64,000 bases of DNA from Theobroma cacao (GCF_000208745.1 NC_030855.1:2970923-3034922), one strand, 5' to 3'. Positions 12,748 to 25,625 are shown, numbered from the stretch's first letter. Numbers and translations are program-made. Notes: generated from the letters alone by a model not told the origin.

Positions 12748-12760
12748 GGCTTTGATATCA
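12748..12760 (-). other. Primer-binding site (initiator-Met tRNA-like)
   Basis: On minus TGATATCAAAGCC, two bases inside the 5' LTR. It differs at two positions from TGGTATCAGAGC, the usual plant initiator-tRNA complement. Confidence 0.75.
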
Positions 12761-12762
12761 CT

Positions 12763-13955
12763 TATTGGTCTCAAAGATGTGTGCTAGAGGTGGGGTGAAT
12801 AACACTTTCTGAATGTCACTAAACTTAACTTCTAATTAAAAGCTAGTTAAAGGTTAATGATGAGAAGTTAAATGCCTGATGAAAGAATGGTTTAAAGAAG
12901 AATGAAATGAAAAGTAAAAGATGGTAGACAATGCACAAAGATTTATAGTGGTTCGATCTTTTTGACCTATATCCACTACCTTGATATTCCAATCAAGGAT
13001 TTTCAAACTAAACCACTAGAATCAATGAAATTCTCAAGCTTCCACCAAGCTTTTACAATGACTTTTCACAGGCTCAGCCACGGCCTTTAACAATGGTTTT
13101 TCCCGGGATCAACCAAAAATCCAAAACTAACTTTTCTAAGGTTAAGTTAGAACCTACAACAACAACCAAGCTAACCCAAGCTTGATTAATCCCCTTAGAG
13201 TGCCTCACACACTTTAAGTAATCAAGGATTACAAATATGGAGAAGTACTTATGATCACTAACCTAATCTGAATGGTACAAGATGAAGTGTTAAACTCTAT
13301 TACAAGGATTTGAGTGAAGTATAAGAAGTATTGAGAGAATTTTTGCTATTTTTTGGGCACTTTTTGTTCTTGGAAGCATATCTTACTCTTCTTAGCCGTT
13401 GGAGATGTCTTTTATGCTTGAAAAATCAACTTTGATAGATGTTGACAGCTTCAGACCATTGGAAATAGTTTAGAGTCTATTCTAGCCGTTAGTTTGTCTT
13501 CAGACATTCAAATTCAAATTTTCAAACAGTGAGCTTTTAGCTAGCGAACCATTTTTCTTAGTCGATTAAGTCTTCTCTCTCTCGTAATCAACTTTTTGAC
13601 AGTGAGCTTTTAGCTGGCTAACCATACTTCTTAGTTGATTAAGCCTTCTTTATTTCGCAATCTGCTTTACTTCGTTAATCGGTTAAGTAAGATTTTAACC
13701 AATTAAGAGCTTACGATTTTTGAAGCAACCAATTTCACTTTTGGATTTTAGTTGACTAATTCCTTTGGTTATCTGATTAAGAGACTTCTATTTGTAGCTC
13801 ATTTGTAACTCCTTATTCTGATGAGTTTTGATGTTTGCTTTCTAATCATTAATTTATTATTGACATACATTTTCATCCTGCACACTCTAAGTAATATAAT
13901 TAGACATTAATGAATGAGAATGTTTTGTTATCATCAAAAACTTATAGAGCCAACA
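12763..13955 (-). repeat. 5' LTR of the complete Sirevirus-like element
   Basis: 1193 bp, colinear with 3847-5034. On minus it starts TGTTGGCTCTATAAG. Its inner end reads ACCAATA instead of ACCAACA, one transition away from the canonical CA end. The AGAAA target copy follows at 13956-13960. Confidence 0.9.
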
Positions 13956-14803
13956 AGAAATAGTCACAAATGCTTTAATCAAATCAGATTTTTATTGAAG
14001 ACAAAGCCTAAATCATATCTATGGTTAAACAAATACTTTAAATTATTTTCTTCCTTTGAGAATTATATTAAAAAAAGTGTGCGATCCTACCAATATGTCA
14101 TACATAAAACTAAAAAGAAAAAAAACAATAATTTTGGACAAAGTATTGATAAAAATTGAACCTTAGATCTTATCTTTATATTAACAAAATAATTATTACA
14201 AACAGGTAGTATTAGAGTTTATTCTTTTCCAATGAGCAAAAGCAAAAGCTTCTTGTCTTTCTCACTTGTGGAGTTGTGTTGAGTCACGACCAGATTATCA
14301 TACTCCAAAATCTTAGACTCCAAATGCCTTTTTTTTTTTCTTTTTGTGCTTGTTTTTTAATTAGGCAAAAAAAGATTCGAATCTTGATTTTATAAGTAAG
14401 AGGATCATAGATTAATCATTGAATTAAATGTTTGAATAGTCTTGTTGTTGGTAATAAATTATTCATTTCGAATATATAAAGATGGTAGTTTATATCTCAT
14501 CTCGTAATGTTTTATTAAAAATTATTATTTACATAAATTGTTTTTAAAAATTGACGTAAAACAAAAACAAATATTATATTATGTCATCTAAAAAGATTAT
14601 TTATTTTGTGTATAATCCTTTTCAAAAATATTATATATTTTCATATCTAAACTTGCATTTTTTTTATTTTTAAAATTTAAAAAAAAATATAAAAAATGTC
14701 AGTCAAATTAAGTCCACATTCATCTTAAAATGTAGTAATTAATAGCTAATTTCGTCAAGAGGTTCACGTCAATAATGTTAGAAATTTTCAATAATAATGG
14801 TGT
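13956..14803. other. AT-rich intergenic stretch
   Basis: I see no gene, RNA or structured repeat. Short A and T runs dominate, and the open frames are short and lack family motifs. Confidence 0.5.
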
Positions 14804-16315
14804 TGTTGACTTTATATGTTTTTGATTATAACAATCCATTCCTCATTCATTAATGTTTAACTTCATTATTTAAGTGTGCAGGATAAAGCTAATCCTCTTA
14901 ATAAAAATAGTGTTTAAAAGATAAGATCCTACATTAAATAGGTTAATCAGTTAGACTAAGAAAGATGAAACGAGCTAGTGAAGACAAAACTTGTGTAATT
15001 GATTAACAAGAAGCCTTAATCAATTAAGGCATGACTATGTGACAAGTTGAAGCAAAACAAAAAATCACTAATCAATTAGCACAAGGGTTAACTGATTAGG
15101 AAGGTGTTGGACAAAAGAAAATAATGATGTGCTAATCGGTTAAGGCATGAGGTTAAACCTTTAGAGCACAAGACTTGAAGATCCTCCAAGAGCCAAAACT
15201 CAAATTCAAAGTGAAATTAACTGTAGAAGGAAGCCAAAATGAAAAAGTGAAAATTTGAAAAATTTTTAATTAATTAGAGCTTGTGTTAATCAGATAAGGT
15301 TAAAAGAAGTGAAGCTCCAATCAGTTAAGGGGAGAGTTAATCACTTAAAGGAAGTCTGCTGAAGTAGAGAAGCTTGAAGATAGAGATCTCTTAATCGGTT
15401 AAAGCCTCTTGTAATAAGTTAAAGTAGAGAACACAATAACAAGACAGTGAAAGTCAGAGAAGCTATAATCGGTTAGAGCCTTTTGTAATAAGTTAAAGTA
15501 GAGAACACAATAGCAAGACAGTGAAAGTCAGAGAAGTTATAATCGGTTAGAGCCTTCTATAATCAGTTAGAGCAGAGAACACAGCAGCAAGACAGTACAA
15601 TGCAGAAAAGCTGTAATCGGTTAAAGTTGTCTATAACTAGTTAGCCGAACTTTGTCTACCTTTTAAAATTTAAGCATTAGAGGACAAAATAACAGTTAAA
15701 ATGGCATCAGAGTTGTTCCCAACGACTATAAACTATCTCTAACAGAAAAATCTGACTCCCCAAGTATATATTGAAACTCCAACAATTTAAAAAGTGTGAT
15801 TTTGAAGAGAAAAGAGCTATTTTGAGTAAAAAACCCAATATCCTTCAGCAAAAACACTGTTCTTCATTTTAAATTCAGAAAAAGTGTTTGAGCTTAATTG
15901 TAATATTTCTAGATTTGTAAAGTGTCATGGTTGTACTTCTTTTTCTTCTCTTTCTTGAGAAATTAGAGTGTGGGAAGCACTCTAAAGCTTGTTGTAAAGG
16001 ATTAGAGTTTGGGTTAGAAGCTCACCTTATAAAAGCTTGGTGGAAGCTGTTAATTCTATTGGTATAGTGAAGTTGGGTTGAAAATCCTTGATTGGGAGAT
16101 CAAGGTAGTGGATGTAGGTCAAGAGGATCGAACCACTATCACTAGTCTTACATTGTCTACTTCTTTCTACTTTCCTTACTTGGTGTCTTTTAGCTACTAC
16201 AAGCTTTATATCCATCTTTTTCTAATCGGTTAAAAGCTCTATCACTTAAAAAGGGCTAAGCTTAAAATTTTTTAGTGCTATTCACCTTCCCTCTAACACT
16301 CCAACGGGACCAACA
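14804..16315 (+). repeat. Solo LTR, Sirevirus-related
   Basis: Starts TGTTGACTTTATATG, aligning with the LTR start TGTTGGCTTCATAAG of the complete element, and ends CGGGACCAACA at 16315. The interior carries about ten copies of TAATCGGTTA/TTAATCAGTTAG-type words, analogous to the palindromic words of the neighbouring LTRs but of different sequence, so this is a different subfamily. No PBS follows it and no purine tract precedes it, hence a solo LTR from recombination. Target copies are unclear: AATGT follows, and AATGG lies a few bases left of the start. Confidence 0.7.
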
Positions 16316-18790
16316 AATGTAAGAATAAAATGAAGAAAATCCTTGGAACAAATGTAACAATTAAGTTTGTTCAAATAATTATTTGTTCAAACAGTTGTGT
16401 CTATACAAAGAAACATCTTTGTTTATAAATTGGATTCTTTGGTTTTCTGAAAATGAACCAATTGAAACAATTTGTAATTATTATCTCTACCATTTTCAAA
16501 ATTTTCTTAAATTGTTTCTATATTGTTTTGCTGCAAAAAAAAAAATTCTATAAGAGTTTGATAATCTTTTCATACATCAATAAGTGCTTAATAAATTGTT
16601 TTCGTCATTGTAAAACTCAATCAATCATTAGGTTTCATTGCTCCATAAAATTTATTGTTGGTAAGCCTTTTGCACAGTATATGTGAAGGTGAATAAAATT
16701 TTAAGGATAGTGACATTAATACACGTCTTAAAGTCATTTCATTGATTTTCAGTCCCCTTCAAACAAACCCAAATTCTAATAGTAAAAAATGTTAAAATTT
16801 TAAAACGAGTATCCAACCCAAAATCAATTGAAAATAAGTGGAGAGACTTTTGTTATATTTAAGGTGTCATGACATCCTTAATTTAACTAATGTGAAATTT
16901 TTTTTATTATCACTTCAATAGTTCCCATTACTTACGGGAATAATTATTTATCACGTGTCATGAATTTTGAAGGATTCAACCATTAAAAACAGTGCCTGCT
17001 CTAATACCAAGTTGAAAAACACGTATCCAACCTAAAACCAACTTTTACAATCAAATTTTGGTAGTTACTAGAAAATGTATATTAATGCTATTCTTAAATA
17101 AATCATATAGTGTTCTAAAGTTAGAAAAAGCATTAATAATAAATTAAGTTCACAAAAATTCCATCTAATTCATATGTACAACTTATAAGCTAAACATGTT
17201 CATACGGTCCTTTTTTTTTATCTTTTTGTGCGTTTACATACGAACTCATTCTTCAAAAAAAAAACCCATCAAAATACAAAGGAAACTGTAGCAAATTACC
17301 TATTGTTCCATTGTCTCTTGACACTATGCCATCTTTCCGCAATCAGTAAAACTAGAAAACTTGTTTAGAGAAAGCTAAATGCCAACAAGGGGCAAGTAAA
17401 AGAACATAATTTCAAACTAAAGAAGACATACCTATGAAATCCAAGAGCAGAAACTAGAAACAACCCAGAACTTTTACATGGCAAAGAAAGAAACATGGAA
17501 CTTGGGTTATAACCAAAAAACAGTCTACAACATTAAAAAAAATGAAATTTTGCTTTCTTATGTTTGATTAAGGAAGATGCAAAAGATATGAAGAAGAAGA
17601 AGAACCCGGTCATGTTTCAATTTTTGGCTAAAATTAGTACTCTAGCTAGCTAGACAAAGCAAAAAGCATAGGTTGAGCCGTGAAGTCCATTCTTTTTTCT
17701 TCTTCTGCACTCCCTTTCCTTTGCTTTTTCTTGGCCAATGTCTTGGTTTTCTTTACTTACTATCAAATTGTGTTTGTCATTGCTCAGTACACTTCATAAT
17801 AAGAAACACACTCTTTTCCAAACGTTTTATCTCTTATAAAATTAAAAGAAAAAGGGTTCATTATTTATCACCTTTGTCTGGATTTGATCAAATCAGCAAA
17901 ATCAAAGTTCACATCGTAGTTATCTTCATGGTTGTGAAAATTAGATATGATTTGGCAAACTTAGGATATTGTTTCAGCACATCAAGTTCATAGTTCTCAT
18001 GGACAATAACATTTGATGAAGTTTATTGGCAATCTATTTACATTGTCCTTTTCTCATTCCTAATGGAACTAAGAGTTCATCTGATTTAGCCATGAAACAA
18101 CCCTTGAGTTGCTTTTGATTAGCTGTAGGGGCGGGGAAAGGTCACAATGCAAGGCATGGGAAATTGTCATTACTGCAATTAAGGAGCCATAACTCTCTTT
18201 CTCTTCGCAGCAACACAAACAGTCCAATTTGCTTTGTTTGTGTGTTGTGGTTTTTGTCCAAGCTAATAGGGGCTTTGTGTTGACCTTTTGGTATTGGGTT
18301 GTAAATAGTTGGGCACCTTTTTTCTGTGTTTGTGACTGAAAGTGGAATATGATGGGTGGAATTATATATTGTTGTTGGGTTTTCATTGTATAGTTGTGTA
18401 TAGTGTAGGAGATTCTTTTGTGATAGGCGATCCTTTCTAAAATTGGATATCAATTGTGTGACTTTTGAAGGATGAATGTTGGGGAAAGTCTTTTTGCTGT
18501 AAACTTAAGATTCACCAAAGCATTCTTACCTTTCATTATTCAACGAAAGCGAAATACTTTGCAGAAAAAAAATCCTTCGTAGGAACAATAGTATCATGCT
18601 AATAAGATTTATCACATAGCAAATTAAAATAATTAATTAATTTTGTAATACTTATTGTCGTATAATTAGCTCTAAACTAGAACCATGTATTTGGTTTTCT
18701 TAAAAAAATTACTTATATTATAAATATTGATTCAAATAAAATAATTTTCTTTCTTGTATTCAAATGCTGTTTTTTTAACGTATTCTTTTT
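16316..18790. other. Intergenic stretch without a supported gene
   Basis: AT-rich. Open frames at 17673-17993 (plus) and 18069-18453 (minus) have no recognisable domain or splice context. 16740-17160 looks like ordinary AT-rich spacer. Nothing else could be assigned. Confidence 0.5.
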
Positions 18791-18799
18791 TTGATATTA

Positions 18800-18925
18800 A
18801 AAGGGGTTCTTTTTAAAAATACACCCTTCATGCATAAGGTGTTTTTGAAAATAACCTTCTCCATAATTTTAACGGTTTTAACCAAGAGAAATTAATATTG
18901 AACAAAATTATCTTTAATGAAATCG
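18800..18925 (+). repeat. Left terminal inverted repeat region of the large MULE
   Basis: Similarity to the reverse complement of about 28960-29100 is strongest over AAAATACACCCTTC and AATTTTAACGGTTTTAACC. The copies are diverged and gapped, so limits are approximate. Confidence 0.5.
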
Positions 18926-19214
18926 ACTTAAATGTTTGGGTTTGCGCCTTAAACCAACACATATGTTTGGGTCAAGTTTTTTACCATTGTAATTTTTCAA
19001 CTTTCCTCGATAGTCCATTCATTTCAAGAGCATTTCTCGCCAGGTCCAGTTTTGAGCATTGGTAGAAGCATTTTGGAGTGGTTTAAGCATAAAGATAGGT
19101 ATATTCGTTGATTCTATTGTTAAATGGAATATGATGTATTGTTTGAAGTTGTTGATTTTATTAAATGAAATTTGGTAGTGTTGGCAGTTTTTGGGTCGAA
19201 TGTTGACAAGGCAT

Positions 19215-19850
19215 GAGTGACTAGTTGATAGGGCATTGGGTTTAGGGGTTTTAGGCATTGTGTAACTTAGGGTTTGTGTGATTGATTAATAGGGCATGCG
19301 TGACTAGTTTTAGGTATTGGGTTTAGTTAGGCATTGCATGACTAGGTGATACGGCATGTGTGACTAATTTTAGTCATTGATTTTAGGGGTTTAAGTATTG
19401 TGTGACTTAGGGTTTGCGTGATTGACTTTAGGTATTGGGTTTAGGGGCTTTAGACATTGCTTGACTTAGGGTTTACGTGACTAGTTGATAGGAGATTGCG
19501 TACCTGATTTTTATGTATTGTGTGACTGATTGATAGAGCATTGCATAACTGGTTTTTAGTAATTACGTGACTAGTGGATAGGCATTACATGACTGGTTGA
19601 TAGGCATTACGTGATTAGTTTTTAGTTATTGCATGAGTGGTTTGCAAGGCGTTGCGTGACTGGTTGATATGGCATTGCGTGACTGATTGATATGATATTG
19701 CGTTACTGGTTTTTAGGCATTACGTGACTGGTTTTTAAACTTTGCATAATTGATTGATAGGGCATTACGTAACTAGTTCTTGGGCATTGCATGACTAGTT
19801 GATAAGCATTGCGTGATTGATTGATAGGGCATTACATATTGAACAGCTAG
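19215..19850 (+). repeat. Left subterminal array of GCATTGCGTGAC words
   Basis: About 25 imperfect copies of a 20-30 bp unit of the form GGCATTGCGTGACTGGTTGATA, with variants TTACGTGACT and TTGCATGACT. The word resumes briefly at about 21303-21325 after an inserted block, showing that the array was split. The unit length is not constant, so this is a word array rather than a clean satellite. Confidence 0.85.
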
Positions 19851-21300
19851 TATATTAGCAAGCAGAGTATCAATCCCTCAAAGAATTGTCCTAATAATTT
19901 ACTAAGTACTAAAATTAAAACAATTTAGTTTTATTCAAACAATCAAAAATTTAATAACTAATTAAAATAAAAAACTAATCAACTAAAACTAAACTAATTA
20001 ACACTAATAATCAAAGCAAAAAGATAATTGAATAAAGATCAAATTGTAAAAAGTCTAGGATTACAATATCTCTCTCCCTTCATTTAAATCTTACCTCTCT
20101 CTCTCTTAACTTATTCAAATAGGTTGAATTGCTAACCTAAAACCTCAATTATTTATAATGCTTTCCCAAGTCTCTTACAAAAATATTTACTTTAACCAAA
20201 ACACTATATTCTTATGTGAATTGAAATTAATTTAGACTCATTAAGTTCAGACTCTAATCTGGTTATATACGATATATAGGTATATTCCTATCCTATACAT
20301 AAATCAATTTATTTATCTAAGTAAATAAATATGATCATATGCTATTTTAATTTTAACCTACACTAAACTCCCTTTTCCTAAGTTTGTTTAGGTTTCTAGA
20401 TCAATTTAATTGGTGATCAGGTAGTTAAAAGCATTAAGAACAAATTGGAATAAACAATTATATCTCGTTGAAAATAAGCTAGAAAGAGATTAAAAATTTA
20501 AACAACATGTGAGTTCAATTGCAATCCTAGAAAAATAAATTTAGCTTGATATAATGAAAATATAAACTAAAAACATATGGAGTTTAGCCGTTAAGAGTAA
20601 TAAAAAAAATAAAAGCTAAAGAAGAAGATAAAACAAATATTTACGATTTTGCTCTCCAAGATTAAGCTTGAACTTCTAGCTTCTTGAATCTCTTAGGGTT
20701 CTCCTAAATGTGTCTAAGTGTGTGTATAGCTTCTCCTTAAACTGAATATTTATAATCTTACTTAACCTAATTTTACCTAAACTAGACTACCTTTGCCTAA
20801 AAATTCTTAATATGTTCTTGGAATAAGTACGGAGATCAATAATCTTAAGTCGGCCTGCATTACTTCCATTCCCTTAGCTTCATATCGACTACTACACTCT
20901 GTCAACTTCGACTATGATTTTCTCCATCTTTGAGGTAGAACTGGAAAAATTGATTTACGTGAAAGTTGTAGCCCTTTCTCTCAGCTTTATAACGGTCAAG
21001 AATAGTATCATTTAGAGTTCTGGAACGAGAGTTATGCTCAAAATACCACGACATGGATGAATATGGGCTAAACACTTTAAACACCTTTCTTCACCCAATT
21101 AAGCTTTATTCTTCTAGAATCCTCCAAAAATATAAAAATTAATAAATAATAACTAAATTAAAATAAATAAACATAAAATTAAATTAACTTAATAAAAATA
21201 AACTAAATAGAAAAATAACTAAATTCTAACCTAAATTTAATAACTTAGCTAACTTTTAGGAACAATTTGACATGAAAATTATTCTATTTTATAGAATTAC
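19850..21300. mobile_element. Unclassified insertion inside the left array
   Basis: About 1.45 kb of AT-rich sequence without the array word, interrupting the array between GGGCATTACATATTG and CCAATAGGGCATTACGTGACT. It includes a more GC-balanced block at about 20880-21080 (GAAAGTTGTAGCCC, GGAACGAGAGTTATG) typical of plant LTR-retrotransposon long terminal repeats. No coding domain, PBS or clear ends were found. It is most likely a solo LTR or non-autonomous element. Confidence 0.45.
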
Positions 21301-21679
21301 CAATAGGGCATTACGTGACTGTTTTCCAGTCATTGCTTGGATATTAATGCTTTTCTATTTTTTGCTCAACTTCAATTCTTGTGTTATGTATCTATTTTGT
21401 TACTTAATAAGCCATGTTTTACACGTGCTTCATTTATTTTCTTTTATATATGTGAAGATAGTAAAAACTAGTTCTTGTTTTTTTTTCATCTTCCTTGATC
21501 ATATTTGCTAAGTGGAAATGTTATCTATTTTCTGTTGCAAATAGCTAGAACATAATAGAAGAACCTAGAAAGCTTTGCTTTGTGTTTCAAGGACCAATGG
21601 GCTTCAACATCGGCATTAACATCCACTGTAAGTGAACGCAGCTGCATTTCATATGCAAGGTGCTGCGAAAAACAAATGA

Positions 21680-24600
21680 GTTGGGCACAATGAAGAGAAC
21701 ATGCTTCGAGAAGCTAATGGATGTCGAATCAGAAAAAAAGTTTATTCTGTGCTAGTCTCGTGCACAACCTATTGTTGCCTAAAATAGATGAACTCATCAC
21801 CATTGAAAGTGAGTTATGGTTTGCCATAGGCAATACCAAGGCCTGCTTCTCGAAGAGTGAGTATTGCTTGGTGACAAGACTCAAGTTCGGCCCCATGCCG
21901 AATGTTTTTTCCAGTTCTTACAATCCCGTCCTTGAAAGAATTCACTAAAGATACTAAGGGGTGGAGAACCAAGCAAAGCTCCGAGATATGTTAGATACGA
22001 TCAAGAGAAAACAGTTTGATTAAGACAGAGATGCAACAAAGATAGCCATACTTTTGATTACAAACAATATTTTATTCGGTCAAGACTACAAAAGATCGAT
22101 GACTCCATGGTTGTTGTTATTGGTTGATAAATGTGTTCCCATGGGGTACCTATGTTTAGAGTTTGACTATGGTTTACATATCAAGGGCTTCAAATTTCCA
22201 CTAGTGGGGACGTCTAAGAAGAAATGTTGCTACTTATACCGATTTGTATAGGCGCTTCAGATAGTATACCCTAAGGTTTTTCATTTTCCTTTTCACATAA
22301 GATTTTATTAGGTGATTATAATGCTTTACAATTAACTTACAGTTTTGGGCATTGGAGGCCATTCTTGATATCTAAAGCTTTTTTGGATCCCAGCGTCAGT
22401 CTGAAGACGCTAATCCAAGAATGCTTAAATGGCCTTGTGATAAAAGGCCCACAGGCTTCCACAAGCTGATTATAGATTTGGAAAATAGAGGTAAGGTGAA
22501 GAATGAAACGATACAATTTTTTTTTTTGTAATATGTTAACTATCTTTCAACCTAATGACAATGTATGTTTTAGTGCAGTTGCGAGCATCAGGGACCTTGG
22601 AGCCAACTACAAAAGAGACCTTGATGGCACATTGGGCCAACATTGATGTCCTTTATCCCAGGGGTATCAATACATTCCATTATGGCAGTTGGAAGGTCGA
22701 GCAGCATTTGATCCCGAAAAAAGGTAGAAGATCATCACGCAGCATAAGGAGGAAAGATTTACAGTAACCGTTAAGCGGAGGCACATTACGACAGAAATGG
22801 TAAATGTCTTTCCTCCTGCTCCTGAGGCTCCTACTACTCAATCATTGGATAATGATCAGACGAGTGACTCGACGCTGCATTCTCAGATCCATACAGTCTT
22901 AACGTGTGAGTTGAAACGGATGATGACATAGTGGAAGAAGAACCTACAATCGCTACGTTAGAGATCCACCAGGAGATGCAGTCAATGCAGTTGGAGATCC
23001 AACAATTGAAGAATCGAATTGTACGTCGGCTTTTCAACCATGTTGAGGTATTGTTGGTCCCAAATAAATGTGCTAGAGGGGGGGTGAATAGCACTTTTTG
23101 GCTCTTACTAAAATTGACTTCTAATTGGGGACAATTGCAAGATAAAATAAAGATTTAAAGAAGAATGAAAAACTAAAAATAGAGCAGACAATCACACCAG
23201 AATTTATAGTGGTTTGGTCCAAGTCCTATATCCATTACCTTGATTGTTCAACCAAGGATTTTCAAAGCAATCCATTATGAATAGTGAAATTCACAAGCTT
23301 TCACTAAGCTTTTACAATGGCTTTTATCAAGTTCAGCCAAAACCTTTCACAATGGTTTTTACCGGGATCAACCAAAACCCAATAACTAACTTTTCAAGAC
23401 TAAGTTAGAACCTATACACCCAATCAAGTAATCCAAGCTTGAATAAATTCCCTTAGAATGTCTCGCACACTATAAGCATACAAGGAGAACAGAGATAAAT
23501 GTGTACTTATGATCACTGACTTGATCTAAGTGGTACAAAGTGAAATGCTTGAATCTTTTATAAGGATAGGCGTGAAGTGTAGAAGAATGCAGAGAGTTTT
23601 TGCTGGTTTTGAGCTTTTTTTGTTCTTGAAAGCCTTAATTCTCATTTCTAACTGTTAAAAGCTTCTTAAATACTTGAAAAATCAGCTCTGATAGATGTTA
23701 GGCAGTTTTTGACCATTGGAAACAGAATTGTTGCAGTTTTGGCTGTTAATCTGTCTTCTAGTGCATAATTCAAATTTTTTGACAGAATGCTCTTAGTCGG
23801 CTAACTGCGCTTTTAGTCGACTAAGTTGTTTCAATTTTTTGATCCCAGTTTCTGGCAATGAGCACTTAGTTGACTAACTTCCTTCTTAGTTGATTAAGTT
23901 GGTTCTGTCTTGGAGTCCAGATTTCTGGCAGTAGGTTCTTAGTCGACTAACCCATTTCTTGGTCGACTAAGTCTTTTCTGTTTCTCAAAACTCTTAAGCC
24001 CGTCAATTTCTGATTTGAATTTTAGTTGACTAACACTTCATTATTCAACTAAGGAGCTTCTGTTTTGTTCATTAGTTGTGGCTTCTTATTCATATACCAT
24101 TTTGATATGTCCCATGGAATTATTTAATTATCATTGACATACAATTCTTGTCCTACACACTCAAGTAGAATTATTAGACACAAATGAATGAGAATGTTTT
24201 ATTATCATAAAAAACTAATGGAGATAACAGGTATGAGTTTCTAGCTTTTTTCATTTTCAACATATAACATCTGGGATCTATTTGATGTTTTAATGTGTTT
24301 AATTTTTGTCATTGTGTAGGGTTCTATCTATTGGTCAACAGGATGGTGTGCACAGTGGAGAGAGTGATGTCCACGGGTTAATGGTGATGAGCCAACTAGT
24401 ATTGATGAGCCAATTTGTTCAATTCAAAGCTCACCTCATTCTACCTAGTACACAGATCCTCCTCATAGCTCAACTCCGATTGAGGCCCCACATTCTACTC
24501 ATAGCACAACTCTGCTTGAAACCCCACAACATGCTTAGAGCACACGTTGTCTTGAGGCACTACCTCCACCTTCGGTTAAAGATGCACGATTGAGCATGGT

Positions 24601-25625
24601 CAGCAAATACTTATAGAGCCTTTACGTTACCCCTTATTAGTCTAGCATAAAGTGAAAGATGCGTTGAAGGACAAATATGAGTGCTTTAAGAACAATGAGC
24701 AAGCTAGGTAAAATGAAAACGTTACATGATATTAGGTATTACGGTTCGAAATAATTAAATATAGTGACTTTTTGATGTTGGTATTCTATATGTGCAAGGT
24801 TAACATTGTAGGCAACAATGGGAAGGAAAGCCTTGAATTTTTCAAGCTATTGGAGAAGTAGGATGAGTGGATGAACAACCAACACATTGACGTATACATC
24901 AACGTCATGTGTAAGTGCAGTTGTGAGCACCATTCCCTATTGTACAAGCAAAAAATATGCATTGTTGACACAGTTTTCTATGTAAGTATATTATAATGAG
25001 TTTTAATTATTAAAATATTTATTAAAGGGTTTAGTTCATAGTGTCTAACTATTGAGCGCAACTTAATTGACAAGAGACTTTGCATGCCCTGTGCTGTGAA
25101 ATGGACCTTAAACCCTATGATATGAAGTTCAAGCTGATGAAGGTGGTTATTCTTAAACTTTTGCTTGATTATGTGAAGGCTGACAATCTGTCATGGGGAA
25201 GCCATGGGATGAGGTGAACTCGATTTTAGGGCCATGCCATTTTGACGGCCACTAGGTTCTAGTGCATATCAACTTGGTCAATTGGGTTATAACGTTTGTA
25301 GACTCCTTATATGGTTGTTTGGGTGCAATAGCAGCTAGATTGCTAAGGATCAAAGACGTCCCCTAACCGCGTTGATTCTCATTATACGCCACTAGTCTGG
25401 GTACTTTGACAACGTGCATCGTAAAAAATGACTTTGGACATGATGAGCTAGCAATTAAATCATAAAACCCTGAAACAGGAGGACGGGAACATTTACGGGG
25501 ATTGGGTAATCACTACAATGGAGTGGCTGATCGATACACGCGACACGACCTTAAGGAAGGACGCCATTAAAGGGCTGAGGAAAAGATATGCACTAGATAT
25601 TTTTGCTAATAGTATTGAGACTTAA
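21680..25625 (+). pseudogene. DUF1985 / ULP1-like cysteine protease gene of the MULE (broken)
   Basis: Transposon-borne gene of the ULP1 (SUMO protease, C48) type found in plant MULEs. The DUF1985 part lies at about 21690-22250 (SLVHNLLLPKIDE, ELWFAIGNTK, EYCLVTRLKFG, then NILFGQDYK) and about 22340-22440 (FWALEA, PRMLKWPC). A Ser/Thr/Pro-rich spacer follows around 24400-24600. The protease-like part lies at about 24830-25380, with HIDVYINV, PWDEVNSILG, then His followed by TAG where a Trp codon is expected, VLVHINLVNWVI and VDSLYGC. Thus the His and Asp regions of the catalytic core are visible, but a stop falls immediately after the His. Several frameshifts occur, and a solo LTR (23052-24229) interrupts the gene. 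A functional protease is not possible from this copy. Confidence 0.65.
23052..24229 (-). repeat. Solo LTR, Sirevirus-like, inserted in the ULP-like gene
   Basis: 1178 bp starting TGTTGGTCCC on plus (the LTR 3' end on minus) and ending GGAGATAACA. It is flanked by a perfect 5-bp target duplication, GGTAT, at 23047-23051 and 24230-24234. It contains TTAGTCGACTAAG palindromes at about 23812 and 23939. There is no internal region, so it arose by LTR-LTR recombination after insertion. Confidence 0.92.

Larger units (their letters stand above)
3847..13955 (-). mobile_element. Complete Sirevirus-like Copia retrotransposon
   Basis: About 10.1 kb on the minus strand with every structural hallmark. 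The 5' LTR is 12763-13955, a PBS resembling the initiator-Met tRNA complement is at 12748-12760, gag-pol runs 12704 to about 7925, an accessory ORF runs 7440 to about 5700, the PPT is at 5036-5049, and the 3' LTR is 3847-5034. A perfect 5-bp target duplication, AGAAA, flanks it at 3842-3846 and 13956-13960. Size, long LTRs, a third ORF 3' of pol, and palindromic LTR motifs fit the Sirevirus (SIRE/Maximus) Copia lineage. LTRs differ at roughly one base in ten by eye over their first 150 bp, and gag-pol is full of stops, so it is an old copy unable to move by itself. Confidence 0.9.

Noticed and set aside
18069..18453. Overlapping minus-strand frames of about 100 codons as genes
   Set aside because: Composition is random-like, there are no motifs, and the two frames overlap each other.
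19215..19850. Centromeric or telomeric satellite
   Set aside because: Unit length varies, copies are few, and the same word recurs inverted at the other end of a MULE, which explains it better.
22834..23158. Frames crossing the left edge of the solo LTR as genes
   Set aside because: They run from the ULP-like gene into the LTR at 23052, so they are artefacts of the insertion.
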